Source of the DNA: Streptomyces antimycoticus
Lineage (GTDB): Bacteria > Actinomycetota > Actinomycetes > Streptomycetales > Streptomycetaceae
Direction of reading: 5' to 3'
NCBI RefSeq assembly: GCF_005405925.1
Contig: NZ_BJHV01000001.1
Coordinates: 992,001-1,056,000 of the forward strand
DNA: 64,000 nucleotides
Shown: piece by piece, positions 43,525 to 51,706 of the stretch
Layout: each line of letters opens with the position of its first letter
Position numbering within the stretch: the stretch's first letter is position 1
Made by a program: the position numbers and the translations under genes
The notes under the pieces: generated by a model
What the model was told of the DNA's origin: nothing
Databases searched by the model: none
The model's input: only the letters and a program-made list of their open reading frames with translations

Positions 43525-44208
43525 ATGATCACATCTGACAGTGTCAACGGGGTGGTGCGCCGGGGGAGGCTCGGCCGTACCGCCCGCTTCGCGGCCCGCT
43601 GGCGGGGCAAGCGCGACGGCGCGCGCGGCGTCCCGCGCATCCCGCTCCCGGAGCAGCCCGAGGAGCAGAAAGGCGAGATACCGCCGCCCATCGAGCCACC
43701 GGCTCCCGAGCTGCTCATCACCCCGTATGTGATGGAGGTGCGGACCGGCGTCCGCCGGGCCACCGAGCAGATGCGCTCCGCCCTCATCGGACGGGAGCAC
43801 GCTCTGCTCAGCCGGGTGCGCGCCGAGTCGGTGCGCGTCGTCACCCAGTACGACGTCCGCGAGGACCCCCGGCCCGCCGCGCTCGCGCGGTACGGCCACT
43901 GGGTGGGCCAGTGGCGCACCAGCGTGGACCGCTGCCGGTCGCATGCCCAGGCCGTCGTCGACCAGGGCAATCAGCGACTCGCCTGCTACTGGGACGCGGT
44001 GCGCGAGACCCACCCCCAGCTCTCCCGCCTCCCCCGGCGCCCGCCCGGGGACTGGCTGCCGGGCCGGGTGGAGCTGGACCGCTCCTGGCAGCAGCCCGAC
44101 GTCTGGCTGCTGGCCGACGACGACAGCGCCCGGACGGCCACCTCGCGGGCGCTGCAGATACTCGAACGGCAGAACACCGACCGCGTCGACGGGAGGACCG
44201 CGCGATGA
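43525..44208 (+). CDS. Unknown coiled protein, first gene of a four-gene unit
   Basis: 227 residues; not a family I recognise. A basic N-terminus (RRGRLGRTARFAARWRGKRD) is followed by a Pro/Glu linker (PLPEQPEEQKGEIPPPIEPP) and a helical part with conserved-looking aromatic and charged residues (RATEQMRSALIGREHALLSR, YGHWVGQWRTSVDRCRSH, NQRLACYWDAV). The C-terminal segment includes RSWQQPDVWLLADDDSA. No signal peptide or membrane helix. Its stop overlaps the vWA-like lipoprotein start (ATGA), so it acts with the membrane proteins that follow. Confidence 0.7.
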   Translation: MITSDSVNGVVRRGRLGRTARFAARWRGKRDGARGVPRIPLPEQPEEQKGEIPPPIEPPAPELLITPYVMEVRTGVRRATEQMRSALIGREHALLSRVRAESVRVVTQYDVREDPRPAALARYGHWVGQWRTSVDRCRSHAQAVVDQGNQRLACYWDAVRETHPQLSRLPRRPPGDWLPGRVELDRSWQQPDVWLLADDDSARTATSRALQILERQNTDRVDGRTAR

Positions 44209-44986
44209 CCGTCCACAGTCCCGCTCCGGAGCACTCGGGCGCCCGGCGGCGCCGGAATCGGCGGCGCGCGCTGTCCGCCGCGCTGGTGCTCGCCCTGGCG
44301 ACCGCCATCTCGGCTTGCGGCTCCGACGAGCCGTCACGCTACTCCCGGACATGTGGCGTCGTGGTCGACGGCTCGGGCTCGGCCGCCGCCTCCCGGACCG
44401 GCTTCGACGCGGAGGCCAAGCTCAAGGCGACCCTGCAGAAGTTCCTGTCGGACAAGAAGTGCCGCAAGACGTCCTTCGCCCCCATCACCAAGGTCTCCGA
44501 GGCGTCCAAGTGCCAGGTCAGTCCGCTCGACCTGGACCCGGACACCTCGAAGACCGCCGACCGCGAGCGGGCCCGCACCACCATGCGCGCGGTCGCCCTC
44601 TCCAACGCCCTGAAGCTGCTGCGCTGCGCCCAGAAGGAGGAGCCCGGCTCCGATGTGCTCGGGGGCTGTCGCGCATCGCGCTGTCCAAGCCGTCCGGCGA
44701 CGACGCCTCGTTCGACGTCCTCGTGGTGAGCGACTTCGACCAGGGCGACACCGACTTCCGGCTGGGGCGGCAGGATCTGTCCACCGCCGCGAGCCGCCGG
44801 ACCGTCATCGACGGCTTCCTCACGTCGCACGGCACGCCGAAGCTGTCCGGCGCCGACATCTACCCGGTGGGCTACGGCATGAAGTACCACACCGACACCT
44901 CCCACTACGAGCGGTTCAACGCCTTCTGGACGGAGCTTCTGGAAGGGAGGGTGAAGGCACATGTCGACACCACCTATCGCCGGTGA
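44205..44986 (+). pseudogene. vWA-like lipoprotein, frameshifted
   Basis: Start ATGA-overlaps the previous gene. A Lys/Arg-rich N-terminus and hydrophobic segment end in a lipobox (LALATAISACGSDE), so it is a lipoprotein. The outer domain starts TCGVVVDGSGSAAASRTGF with a DxSxS metal-site motif as in von Willebrand A domains. The frame is lost after PGSDVLGG; the continuation (LSRIALSKPSGDDASFDVLV, VSDFDQGDTDFRLG, YPVGYGMKYHTD) lies in another frame to 44986. One extra G in the run at 44661-44665 gives about 260 residues. It probably presents a binding domain on the outer face of the membrane. Confidence 0.78.
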
Positions 44987-46487
44987 CGACCAGGCGCCGC
45001 GTCGGCTGAGGCTGCGCCGCCGCAGGGCCGACGCCGACCGCGGGCGCCGGGGAGGACGGGCGGCCGCACGGCGGTTCCCCGACGGCGCGCTGCCCCAGCC
45101 CGACCCCGTCGCATCGGATCTCATCCGGGCCGGGGACAGCGCCTGGCTCCTGGACCGGGCACGCAAGCACGGCGCGTCGGCGGCCACCGGGAAGGTCTTC
45201 GACCCATGGGTCCTGGCCACCCCTGACCGGGTGCCCTACTTCGCCGAGCTGGCCAGCCTGCGCGACCGGGTCAGGCACCGGCTGGCCGAGGAGCAGGCAC
45301 GGGCCGAGGAGGACGGCGCGCTGGAGGCGAGCCGGGTCAGGGCGGCCGCCACCGCCGCCGGTGAGCGGCTGGAGCGGGCGGGCCGCCGGCGGGCCGTCCT
45401 GGAGCAGCAGCAGATGGTCACCACCGCCCAGTTGGACCGGCTGGCGCGGCGGGCCGACCGGTGGCAGACCTTCCGCGACACGGTACGGGGCGGTTTCGAG
45501 CGCCGATGGCTGCGCGCCCGTATGCCCGCCGGCTGGAACGACGGCGCAGGCCCGGGACGGCCGGGCGCCACGCGGCGCGAGGACGAGCCGCAGACCGCCG
45601 GCGGCCACACCGGCTGGCAGGCGGTGTCCGATCACGATCCGGTGGCGGAGGCGGACGCGGCCGACCGGGCGCTGTCCACCAGAGCGGCCTGGGAGGGCGC
45701 GGCGGCCCGCCCCGGTATGCCGCGCTGGATGAAGCTCGGGGTGCTGGCCGCACTGATCGTGGTGGAACTACCGGTCTACTACTCGGTGTTCGAGAATCTG
45801 CACGGTGTCGGGCGCTTCGCCGATCTGCTCTCCTACAGCCTCATGGTGGCCGTGGCGGTGGCGATGATCCTCGCCCCGCATATCGCGGGCTGGATACTGC
45901 GGCGGCGCTCGGCCACCGGCGCGGTCCGGCTGTCGGCCGTGCCCGCCCTCGCCCTGCTGGGCGTGTGGGCGTACGGCGCCTGGGCGTTGGGCGACCTGCG
46001 GGCCAAGGTGGCGTTCCGGGAGGAGCCTCCGCTGGATCTGCCGCCGGATGTGGCCGCGGACGTCGGAGACAGCGTGCGCAATCCGCCGAGCCTCATCGAG
46101 TCGCTGCATCTGGACCCGCAGAGCGTGTCCTGGATGTTCGTCGCGCTGCTGCTGCTCTCCGGCGGTATCGCCTTCCTGATCGGACTGGGCGAGGAGCACC
46201 CGTATCTCGCCGCGTACCGGACCACGGCCGAGCGGCTGCGGGAGCTGGAGCAGGAGATCGAGACGGATCTGGCCGGCTCCGAGCGTGCCAAAGAGGCCGA
46301 GGCCACCATGGGCGCCCGCGGGGGCGCCCGCCGCGCGGCCCATGAGGCGCGGCTGTACGCGGTCGACGACCTGTACGAAGCCGCGGCTCACGCCTATCTC
46401 GACGGGGTGGCCATGGAGTCCGGCGATCCGGCGGTGACCGAGGCCGCCATGCGGCTGTCCCGGCAGTGGCCGCTGCTGCCGCACTGA
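44961..46487 (+). CDS. Coiled-coil protein with three membrane helices
   Basis: 508 residues from the ATG at 44961 (GGAAGGGAGGG upstream, inside the previous gene). The first 250 residues are charged helices (RHRLAEEQARAEEDGALEAS, ERLERAGRRRAVLEQQQ). Then come membrane helices LGVLAALIVVELPVYY, LLSYSLMVAVAVAMILAPHI and SAVPALALLGVWAYGAW, plus a further pair near MFVALLLLSGGIAFLIG. A C-terminal coiled coil (RLRELEQEIETDLAGSERAK) follows. Family not recognised. It overlaps the lipoprotein gene by 26 nt and likely forms a membrane complex with it. Confidence 0.78.
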   Translation: MSTPPIAGDDQAPRRLRLRRRRADADRGRRGGRAAARRFPDGALPQPDPVASDLIRAGDSAWLLDRARKHGASAATGKVFDPWVLATPDRVPYFAELASLRDRVRHRLAEEQARAEEDGALEASRVRAAATAAGERLERAGRRRAVLEQQQMVTTAQLDRLARRADRWQTFRDTVRGGFERRWLRARMPAGWNDGAGPGRPGATRREDEPQTAGGHTGWQAVSDHDPVAEADAADRALSTRAAWEGAAARPGMPRWMKLGVLAALIVVELPVYYSVFENLHGVGRFADLLSYSLMVAVAVAMILAPHIAGWILRRRSATGAVRLSAVPALALLGVWAYGAWALGDLRAKVAFREEPPLDLPPDVAADVGDSVRNPPSLIESLHLDPQSVSWMFVALLLLSGGIAFLIGLGEEHPYLAAYRTTAERLRELEQEIETDLAGSERAKEAEATMGARGGARRAAHEARLYAVDDLYEAAAHAYLDGVAMESGDPAVTEAAMRLSRQWPLLPH

Positions 46488-46534
46488 GCGCGTGCGGCAC
46501 ACCGAAGGCAGCCGGAAACCCACGGGGGATGGCG

Positions 46535-47950
46535 ATGGATCCGACGACACCGGCGCAGTACATACTCATCACGCAGTGTCTGCAGAACGACTTCTTCCTC
46601 AACCTGGACTGCCAGTTGTCCCTGCCGGACAGCGCGGTCTCCAAGCTGCTGCTGGACAGCGAGAGCGGTGCGGCCCTCCGCACGGAGGGCCACCGCAGGG
46701 TCCTGTCCGATGCGGAGCTGCACCGTTCGCCACTGGCCCGTTTCCTGGACGCCACCGTCGGCTCCCGGACGCGCGGCCACGGGGACGGGGTCCTGCATCT
46801 GATCAACATCCGTGACTGGCATGTCCCGGGAGAGGCGTACGACCTGGAGCGCAGGCAGTACGGGGCACACTGCGAGGCCGGCACCTGGGGAGCGGCGTAC
46901 GTCGACGGGCTCACGGATCTGCTGGCCCCGGACCGGTGCGCCCCGGCGGACGGCGAGGACGGCTGGGGCGGGAGACTCCGCGTCCACCATGTGCGGTCCA
47001 ACACCCTCTTCGACTTCCAGCACAGCTCCGGCGGACGGCCCGACCTCAGCGAACCGGCGCCGCTGACGACGCTGCTGGACGGTCTGCTGGGCGACGGACG
47101 GCAGGAGACGACCCATGTCGTGGTGATCGGTGTCCTCACCGACATCAAGGTCCAGCTCCTGCTGACCGGTATCCGCTCCCGCTACGACGTCCGGCAGCTC
47201 GTGGTCTCCGACGCGCTCACCGCCAGCAGAACCTTGGAGCGCCACCTGACGGCCCTGGACTTCTGCCAGCGGGTGCTGCGCACCGAGGTGGTGGCCGGTC
47301 TCGCGGAGCTGGCCCGTTTCCTGGGCTCCCGGCCGGACGACGACCGGCGGCTCTCCCGCGGCGGGGACGCGGAGTTCGCGAGCTACTCCTCGTATATCCA
47401 GGACAAGCAGGGCATCCTGTCGTACGAGGACGCCAGGCTTCGGGACTACCGCATCCAGACCTCCGAACGCCTCCGGCGGGCGCAGCACACGGTCGGCTTC
47501 GCCAGCAAGTTCCTGCTGGGGCTGGGCACGTGTCTGCTGCTCACCGCGCTTGTACTGTCGCTCGTCGGGGTCTTCCTCCCGGGCCGTATCGGGTGGCAGA
47601 GCCCCGCCGTGCTCGGCGCACTCGGTGTGGGGCAGATCGTCACGTTGTTCTTCACCCGGCCGGTCAGATCCGTGCAGGACGCGCTGGCGGAGGAGACCAT
47701 CTACCGGATGATCCTGGAGAGCCGCAGTCTGAAGGTGGCGCTGGCCCGGTTCCACATCACCACGGCGACCTCGCTCCGGCGGCATGACGATGTCGACGGG
47801 CAATCCGACGCACTGGCACGCCAGTTGGAGATCCTGGAGAAGATCGACACAGCCGACTTCGAACGGCTCGGACAGCTCGGGGTGACCCCGCGCGCCGAAC
47901 CACCCGGGACCGGCCGGTCCCGTCGAAGAAGCCGCGCACCGGCTCCCTGA
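46535..47950 (+). CDS. Isochorismatase-like (cysteine hydrolase fold) protein with membrane anchor; nucleophile missing
   Basis: 471 residues from the ATG at 46535 (GGGGGA five bases before; 46529 is the alternative). The N-terminal 300 residues show the isochorismatase fold: YILITQCLQNDFFLNLDC (catalytic Asp), VLHLINIRDWHVPGEAYD and THVVVIGVLTDIKVQLLLTG. At the position of the catalytic Cys (usually TDVCV) there is Lys (TDIKV), so hydrolase activity is unlikely. Two membrane helices (FLLGLGTCLLLTALVLSLVG and VLGALGVGQIVTLFFTRPV) and a helical tail follow. Probably a ligand sensor or scaffold. Last gene of the unit, followed by a strong hairpin. Confidence 0.82.
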   Translation: MDPTTPAQYILITQCLQNDFFLNLDCQLSLPDSAVSKLLLDSESGAALRTEGHRRVLSDAELHRSPLARFLDATVGSRTRGHGDGVLHLINIRDWHVPGEAYDLERRQYGAHCEAGTWGAAYVDGLTDLLAPDRCAPADGEDGWGGRLRVHHVRSNTLFDFQHSSGGRPDLSEPAPLTTLLDGLLGDGRQETTHVVVIGVLTDIKVQLLLTGIRSRYDVRQLVVSDALTASRTLERHLTALDFCQRVLRTEVVAGLAELARFLGSRPDDDRRLSRGGDAEFASYSSYIQDKQGILSYEDARLRDYRIQTSERLRRAQHTVGFASKFLLGLGTCLLLTALVLSLVGVFLPGRIGWQSPAVLGALGVGQIVTLFFTRPVRSVQDALAEETIYRMILESRSLKVALARFHITTATSLRRHDDVDGQSDALARQLEILEKIDTADFERLGQLGVTPRAEPPGTGRSRRRSRAPAP

Positions 47951-47966
47951 GCATCTCGTACTGCCG

Positions 47967-47993
47967 AGGCGGCCACCTCCCGGGTGGCCGCCT
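47967..47993. terminator. Hairpin after the conflict island
   Basis: AGGCGGCCACC (47967-47977) pairs perfectly with GGTGGCCGCCT (47983-47993) around a 5-nt loop. It lies between the isochorismatase-like gene and the converging MerR gene. Confidence 0.75.
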
Positions 47994-48032
47994 GCCGCGC
48001 GAGGGCCCCGCCGTCCCGCTACGGCCCGGCCG

Positions 48033-48857
48033 TCAGACCTCGACCACCGGTGTCTGGAGTTCCGTGACCCACTCCTCGCGGTTCTCCGGGCACTCCAGGT
48101 TGACCTCCCGGGCGTAGCCGGACGACCGGTAGCCGTTGCCGTCGATCCAATGCGCCAGGGCCTGGGCCGTGGGCACCACGGCGTCCATCGGGCCGCGGTG
48201 GACGATGGTCGCGGCCTGGTCGACGGATGGCAGATCGAGAATCCGGAGCTCCTCACCGTCCCGGAGCGGGGCGGTGACCTGGACGCCGGCGTGGACGGTG
48301 ATGGCGCCGCCACCCTCCGGGGCGTCCTCGTAGTACGCGACACCGGGGCCCGTCGGGGTGATGCCCGCCGCGTCGAGGCGCCGGAACAGCTCGTCGTAGA
48401 GGGGTGTGATGACCGGGCCGATGTCCCGGGGGTCGAAGCCGCCCGCGGTCGCGGTGAGCTCCGCCACCCGCACGGCCGGGATCTCCTTGATGACGACGTC
48501 GTTCGTGGGCATGTGTCCTTCGCTTTCGATCGACCGGAGCCTCGCCTCGACCTGCACCAGCCGTGCCGCCACGGCGGCCACGGTGGCTTCCAGCTCGGCC
48601 CGCCGCAACCGCAGCATGCCGCGCAGCTCCTCGGTGCCGACCTTCTCGTCCACGATGTCCCGCACCTGCTGGAGGGTGAAGCCGAGCTCTTTGAGCGCGA
48701 TGACCCGGTTCAGGCGGCTGAGTTGGGCGGCCGAGTAGTAGCGGTAGCCGGTGGCCGGGTCGACATGGGCCGGGCGCAGCAGTCCGGTGGCGTCGTAGTG
48801 GCGCAGCATCCGGACCGATACGCGGCCGTGCCGGGCGAAGTCTCCGATGGTGAACAT
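48033..48857 (-). CDS. MerR-family regulator with GyrI-like effector domain
   Basis: 274 residues. The N-terminal MerR winged helix (FTIGDFARHGRVSVRMLRHY, GLLRPAHVDPATGYRYYSAA) is followed by a dimerising coiled coil and a GyrI-like ligand domain (VVIKEIPAVRVAEL, GVAYYEDAPEGGGAITVHAG, ATIVHRGPMDAVVP). Such regulators respond to drugs or other hydrophobic compounds (BmrR/TipA-like). The gene abuts the AHBA genes, so control of that cluster is possible but not shown. Its own promoter has the 19-bp spacer and dyad typical of MerR targets. Confidence 0.9.
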   Translation of the reverse strand: MFTIGDFARHGRVSVRMLRHYDATGLLRPAHVDPATGYRYYSAAQLSRLNRVIALKELGFTLQQVRDIVDEKVGTEELRGMLRLRRAELEATVAAVAARLVQVEARLRSIESEGHMPTNDVVIKEIPAVRVAELTATAGGFDPRDIGPVITPLYDELFRRLDAAGITPTGPGVAYYEDAPEGGGAITVHAGVQVTAPLRDGEELRILDLPSVDQAATIVHRGPMDAVVPTAQALAHWIDGNGYRSSGYAREVNLECPENREEWVTELQTPVVEV

Positions 48858-48867
48858 GATGTCTCCG

Positions 48868-48898
48868 AGTCCAGCGCCTCACACGGTGTGAGAGTCAA
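48868..48898 (-). promoter_or_regulatory. MerR-type promoter with central dyad
   Basis: On the minus strand TTGACT (48898-48893) and TGGACT (48873-48868) are 19 bp apart. Between them lies CTCACAC-G-GTGTGAG (48878-48892), a perfect 7-1-7 palindrome. This is the layout of MerR-activated promoters, and suggests autoregulation. Confidence 0.6.
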
Positions 48899-48968
48899 CC
48901 CCCGATTCAGGCACTACATTCGACGATAGAGAATTCCCGGTCATCGCCCATGGAGGGACGGACAGCGC

Positions 48969-50018
48969 ATGACGGCGTCGGCTCATCCGCATACCCGGGT
49001 CATGGTGGAACTAGGCGACCGTTCCTATCCCGTCGACATCGGGCCGGGGGTCCGGCATGCGCTGGCCGGGGTCATCGCGGGGCTCGGTGCTCAGCGGGTG
49101 GCGATGGTGTCCGCCCGGCCGGACGGCTGGCTGCCCGACCCGGGCGTGCCCTCGGTGGTGCTGCGGGCCCGGGACGGGGAGGCGGACAAGTCGCTGGCCA
49201 CGGTGGAGGAGCTGTGCCGTGAGTTCGTCCGTTTCGGGCTGACCCGGTCGGATGCGGTCGTCTCCTGTGGTGGCGGGACCACCACCGATGTCGTGGGTCT
49301 CGCGGCGGCGCTGTACCACCGGGGTGTGCCCGTGGTGCATCTGCCGACATCGCTGCTGGCGCAGGTGGACGCCAGCGTGGGCGGGAAGACGGCGGTGAAC
49401 CTCCCCGAGGGGAAGAATCTGGTGGGTGCTTTCTGGCAGCCGTCCGCCGTGTTGTGCGACACCGACTATCTGGAGACGCTGCCCGCGGCGGAAATGCTCA
49501 ATGGATATGGGGAGATCGCCCGCTGCCACTTCATCGGCGCCGGTGATCTGCGCGGGCTGCCGCTGCCGGAGCAGATCGCGGCGAGTGTGGCCCTGAAGGC
49601 GTCGGTGGTCTCCGCGGATGAGCGGGATTCCGGGCTGCGTCATGTGCTCAATTACGGCCACACCTTGGGCCATGCGCTGGAAATCGTGACCGATTTCCGG
49701 CTGCGGCATGGTGAAGGGGTGGCGATCGGCACGGTTTTCGCCGGTCGTCTGGCGCTGGCCCTGGGCCGGATCGACGAGGCGCGGGCGGCCGAGCATCTGG
49801 AGGTGGTGCGGAGCTACGGGCTGCCGTTCGCACTGCCCGCCGATGCCGATCCGGGGCGTCTGATCGAGGTGATGCGGCTGGACAAGAAGGCGACGGACGG
49901 GCTCACCTTCGTCCTGGACGGTCCCGGCGGTCCCGAGCTGGTCTCCGGCCTCGCGGAGGAGACGGTCGCCACGGCGCTGGCCGAGATGGACCGGGCCGAC
50001 TCGTACCACCGCCGTTGA
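48969..50018 (+). CDS. Aminodehydroquinate synthase (RifG-like, 3-dehydroquinate synthase family)
   Basis: 349 residues; GGAGGG lies 11-16 nt before the ATG. DHQ synthase motifs: VVSCGGGTTTDVVGLAAALY (NAD site), VVHLPTSLLAQVDASVGGKT, NLPEGKNLVGAFWQPSAVL, NGYGEIARCHFIG and HVLNYGHTLGHALE (metal His). In ansamycin pathways this enzyme cyclises aminoDAHP to 5-deoxy-5-amino-3-dehydroquinate. The assignment to AHBA rather than shikimate metabolism rests on the linked kanosamine kinase, type II dehydratase and AHBA synthase genes. Housekeeping AroB would normally be with aroK/aroC, which are absent. Confidence 0.88.
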   Translation: MTASAHPHTRVMVELGDRSYPVDIGPGVRHALAGVIAGLGAQRVAMVSARPDGWLPDPGVPSVVLRARDGEADKSLATVEELCREFVRFGLTRSDAVVSCGGGTTTDVVGLAAALYHRGVPVVHLPTSLLAQVDASVGGKTAVNLPEGKNLVGAFWQPSAVLCDTDYLETLPAAEMLNGYGEIARCHFIGAGDLRGLPLPEQIAASVALKASVVSADERDSGLRHVLNYGHTLGHALEIVTDFRLRHGEGVAIGTVFAGRLALALGRIDEARAAEHLEVVRSYGLPFALPADADPGRLIEVMRLDKKATDGLTFVLDGPGGPELVSGLAEETVATALAEMDRADSYHRR

Positions 50019-50059
50019 AAGCCGACTCGTACCACCGCCCGTAGCACCCCACAGGCGGA

Positions 50060-50974
50060 TCAGTCCGGCAGCCCCCTGGCCAGCAGAACGGCGCCGTGCA
50101 GTGAGGACAGCCCGCCCAGCTTCGCGGGCCGCACCGGTGGCAGCGGATGCCCCGGGCGCCCCAGCGCGGCCGTTCGCTCGGCCACCATCGCCACGAGCTC
50201 CGGCATCGCCGCGGCGAACCCTCCGCCGATCAACACCAGCGTGGGATGGACCAGTTCGCATACGCCGGTCACCGCCGCGGCCAGGGCTCTGCCGCTCTCC
50301 CGCAGCGACGCCACGGCCCATGGCTTCCCGTCGGCCACGGCCTGGCGCAGCGCGGCGAAGGTCACCTCCTCGCCCCGCCGCCGCGTCGCCCGGCGCAGGG
50401 TCGCCGGGCCCGAGGCCGCCGCCTGGACACAGCCGCGCCGGCCGCAGTCGCACAGCGGTCCATCGCGGTCCACGACCAGGTGGCCGACCTCGCAGGAGCC
50501 GCGGCCCACGCCGGGGACGGATTTTCCGTTCAGCACGATGCCACCGCCGATCCCGGTGCCGACACCGAGGTAGAGCAGATCGGGGCAGCCGGCCTCGTGG
50601 GCTTCGGCGAGGGCGGCCAGATCGCCGTCGTCGGCACAGCGCACCTCGGCGTCGCCGAAGAGCGCGGACAGCGCGCCGCCCAGGTCCACTCCGGCCCAAC
50701 CGGGGCGGCCGGGCCAGGCGGTGACCGTGCCGGTGGCGTCGAGAGTGGCGGGCATCGCGACCCCGACGCCGGTGAGCCGCCCGGGGGCCCCGGCGCATAA
50801 CTCCGTGACGTGATGCGCCAGCAGATCCAGGTCTCGGGCGGGGTCGCCGGACCTCATCGGGTCCGTCCCGTCCGGCTCGGCCCAGCGGAAGGAGGATTCG
50901 CTGATGCTCAGGTCGTCGTGTTCGAGGCGCAGCGCCACTTTGGTGCCGCCGACGTCGATTCCCAGATGACTGAT
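50060..50974 (-). CDS. Kanosamine kinase (RifN-like ROK family)
   Basis: The conserved ROK N-terminus LGIDVGGTKVALRLE is encoded upstream of the first canonical start (GTG 50938), so that start would remove the ATP-binding motif. GGGAGG at 50980-50985 stands 5 nt before an ATC codon at 50974 (ISHLGIDVGG). I take 50974 as the true start, either a rare ATC or a miscalled ATG (304 residues). Other ROK marks: LYLGVGTGIGGGIVLNGK, GHLVVDRDG, CDCGRRGCVQ (zinc motif) and LIGGGFAAAMPEL. RifN phosphorylates kanosamine in AHBA formation. Convergent with the rifG-like gene and upstream partner to the rifJ-like gene. Confidence 0.85.
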   Translation of the reverse strand: MSHLGIDVGGTKVALRLEHDDLSISESSFRWAEPDGTDPMRSGDPARDLDLLAHHVTELCAGAPGRLTGVGVAMPATLDATGTVTAWPGRPGWAGVDLGGALSALFGDAEVRCADDGDLAALAEAHEAGCPDLLYLGVGTGIGGGIVLNGKSVPGVGRGSCEVGHLVVDRDGPLCDCGRRGCVQAAASGPATLRRATRRRGEEVTFAALRQAVADGKPWAVASLRESGRALAAAVTGVCELVHPTLVLIGGGFAAAMPELVAMVAERTAALGRPGHPLPPVRPAKLGGLSSLHGAVLLARGLPD

Positions 50975-51045
50975 GGTCGCCTCCCGGCTCGTCTGCCTTG
51001 GCGGTGTGGGGTGGCGGCGGGGTGGAGTGACAGCGGCGGCGCCGC

Positions 51046-51495
51046 TCAGTCCGGCACCTTCTCGAGCAGGGCGCGTGCGGCGAGCCGGTACCCCAGGGCG
51101 CCGAGCCCGAAGATGACGCCCGCGGCCAGCGGGCCCGTCACCGACTCATGGCGGAACTGCTCACGGGCCCAGACATTCGACAGATGCACTTCGATCCAGG
51201 GCCGCGGATAGTTGGCCAGTGCGTCCCGAAGGCCCCATCCGGCCATCATGAGCGCGGCCGGATTGATGATGGCGCCGACCGTGTCGTAGTTCCCCTGAAT
51301 GGTGCGGATGATCTCCGCTTCGCCATCGAACTGGTAGGAATCCACTTTCCAGCCGCGCTCCGCGACCTCTTCTCCGACCCAGCGCTCGATGTCCTGCAGC
51401 GTATCCGTGCCGTAGATCTCGGGCTGTCGCTTCCCGAGTATGCCGAGATTCGGTCCGTTCACCAACAACAGCCTGCTCAATGCACACCTCACCAT
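51046..51495 (-). CDS. Aminodehydroquinate dehydratase (RifJ-like, type II DHQase)
   Basis: 149 residues. Type II dehydroquinase layout: LLVNGPNLGILGKRQPEIYG, SYQFDGEAEIIRTIQ, AIINPAALMMAGWGLRDALA and WIEVHLSNVWAREQFRHESV. The usual NPGAYTHTS segment reads NPAALMMAG, so the active-site His there is Met; this change may reflect the 5-amino substrate. It forms 5-amino-5-deoxy-dehydroshikimate, the substrate of AHBA synthase. The ATG at 51495 lacks a ribosome site; TTG at 51477 after GTGAGG is a possible real start. Confidence 0.87.
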   Translation of the reverse strand: MVRCALSRLLLVNGPNLGILGKRQPEIYGTDTLQDIERWVGEEVAERGWKVDSYQFDGEAEIIRTIQGNYDTVGAIINPAALMMAGWGLRDALANYPRPWIEVHLSNVWAREQFRHESVTGPLAAGVIFGLGALGYRLAARALLEKVPD

Positions 51496-51706
51496 GTGGG
51501 GTCGGCTGAATTACAGCGGCTCATCACGGAAGTGCATTTATAGCACGGCCCCCTTGTCCTCGGCCCGAGAGCTTGGTCAACTCCGTTTTTAAGGGGGCTA
51601 TAGGGGGGCCTTGAGGGGGAATGACGTTTGCCCTGTCGGCCGGTTAGCGTGCTAATGCGTCCGCCGCGGACCTGCCTCCATAACGCATTAAGGGAGTAGG
51701 GAAATC
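51496..51706. promoter_or_regulatory. Divergent promoter region between rifJ-like and rifK-like genes
   Basis: 211 bases, AT-richer than the genes. GCCCCCTT (51548-51555) and AAGGGGGC (51591-51598) form an inverted repeat around 35 nt, and a further GGGGG run follows. AAGGGAGTAGGGA just before 51707 gives the ribosome site of the AHBA synthase. A regulator site for the AHBA genes is likely here but not identified. Confidence 0.45.
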
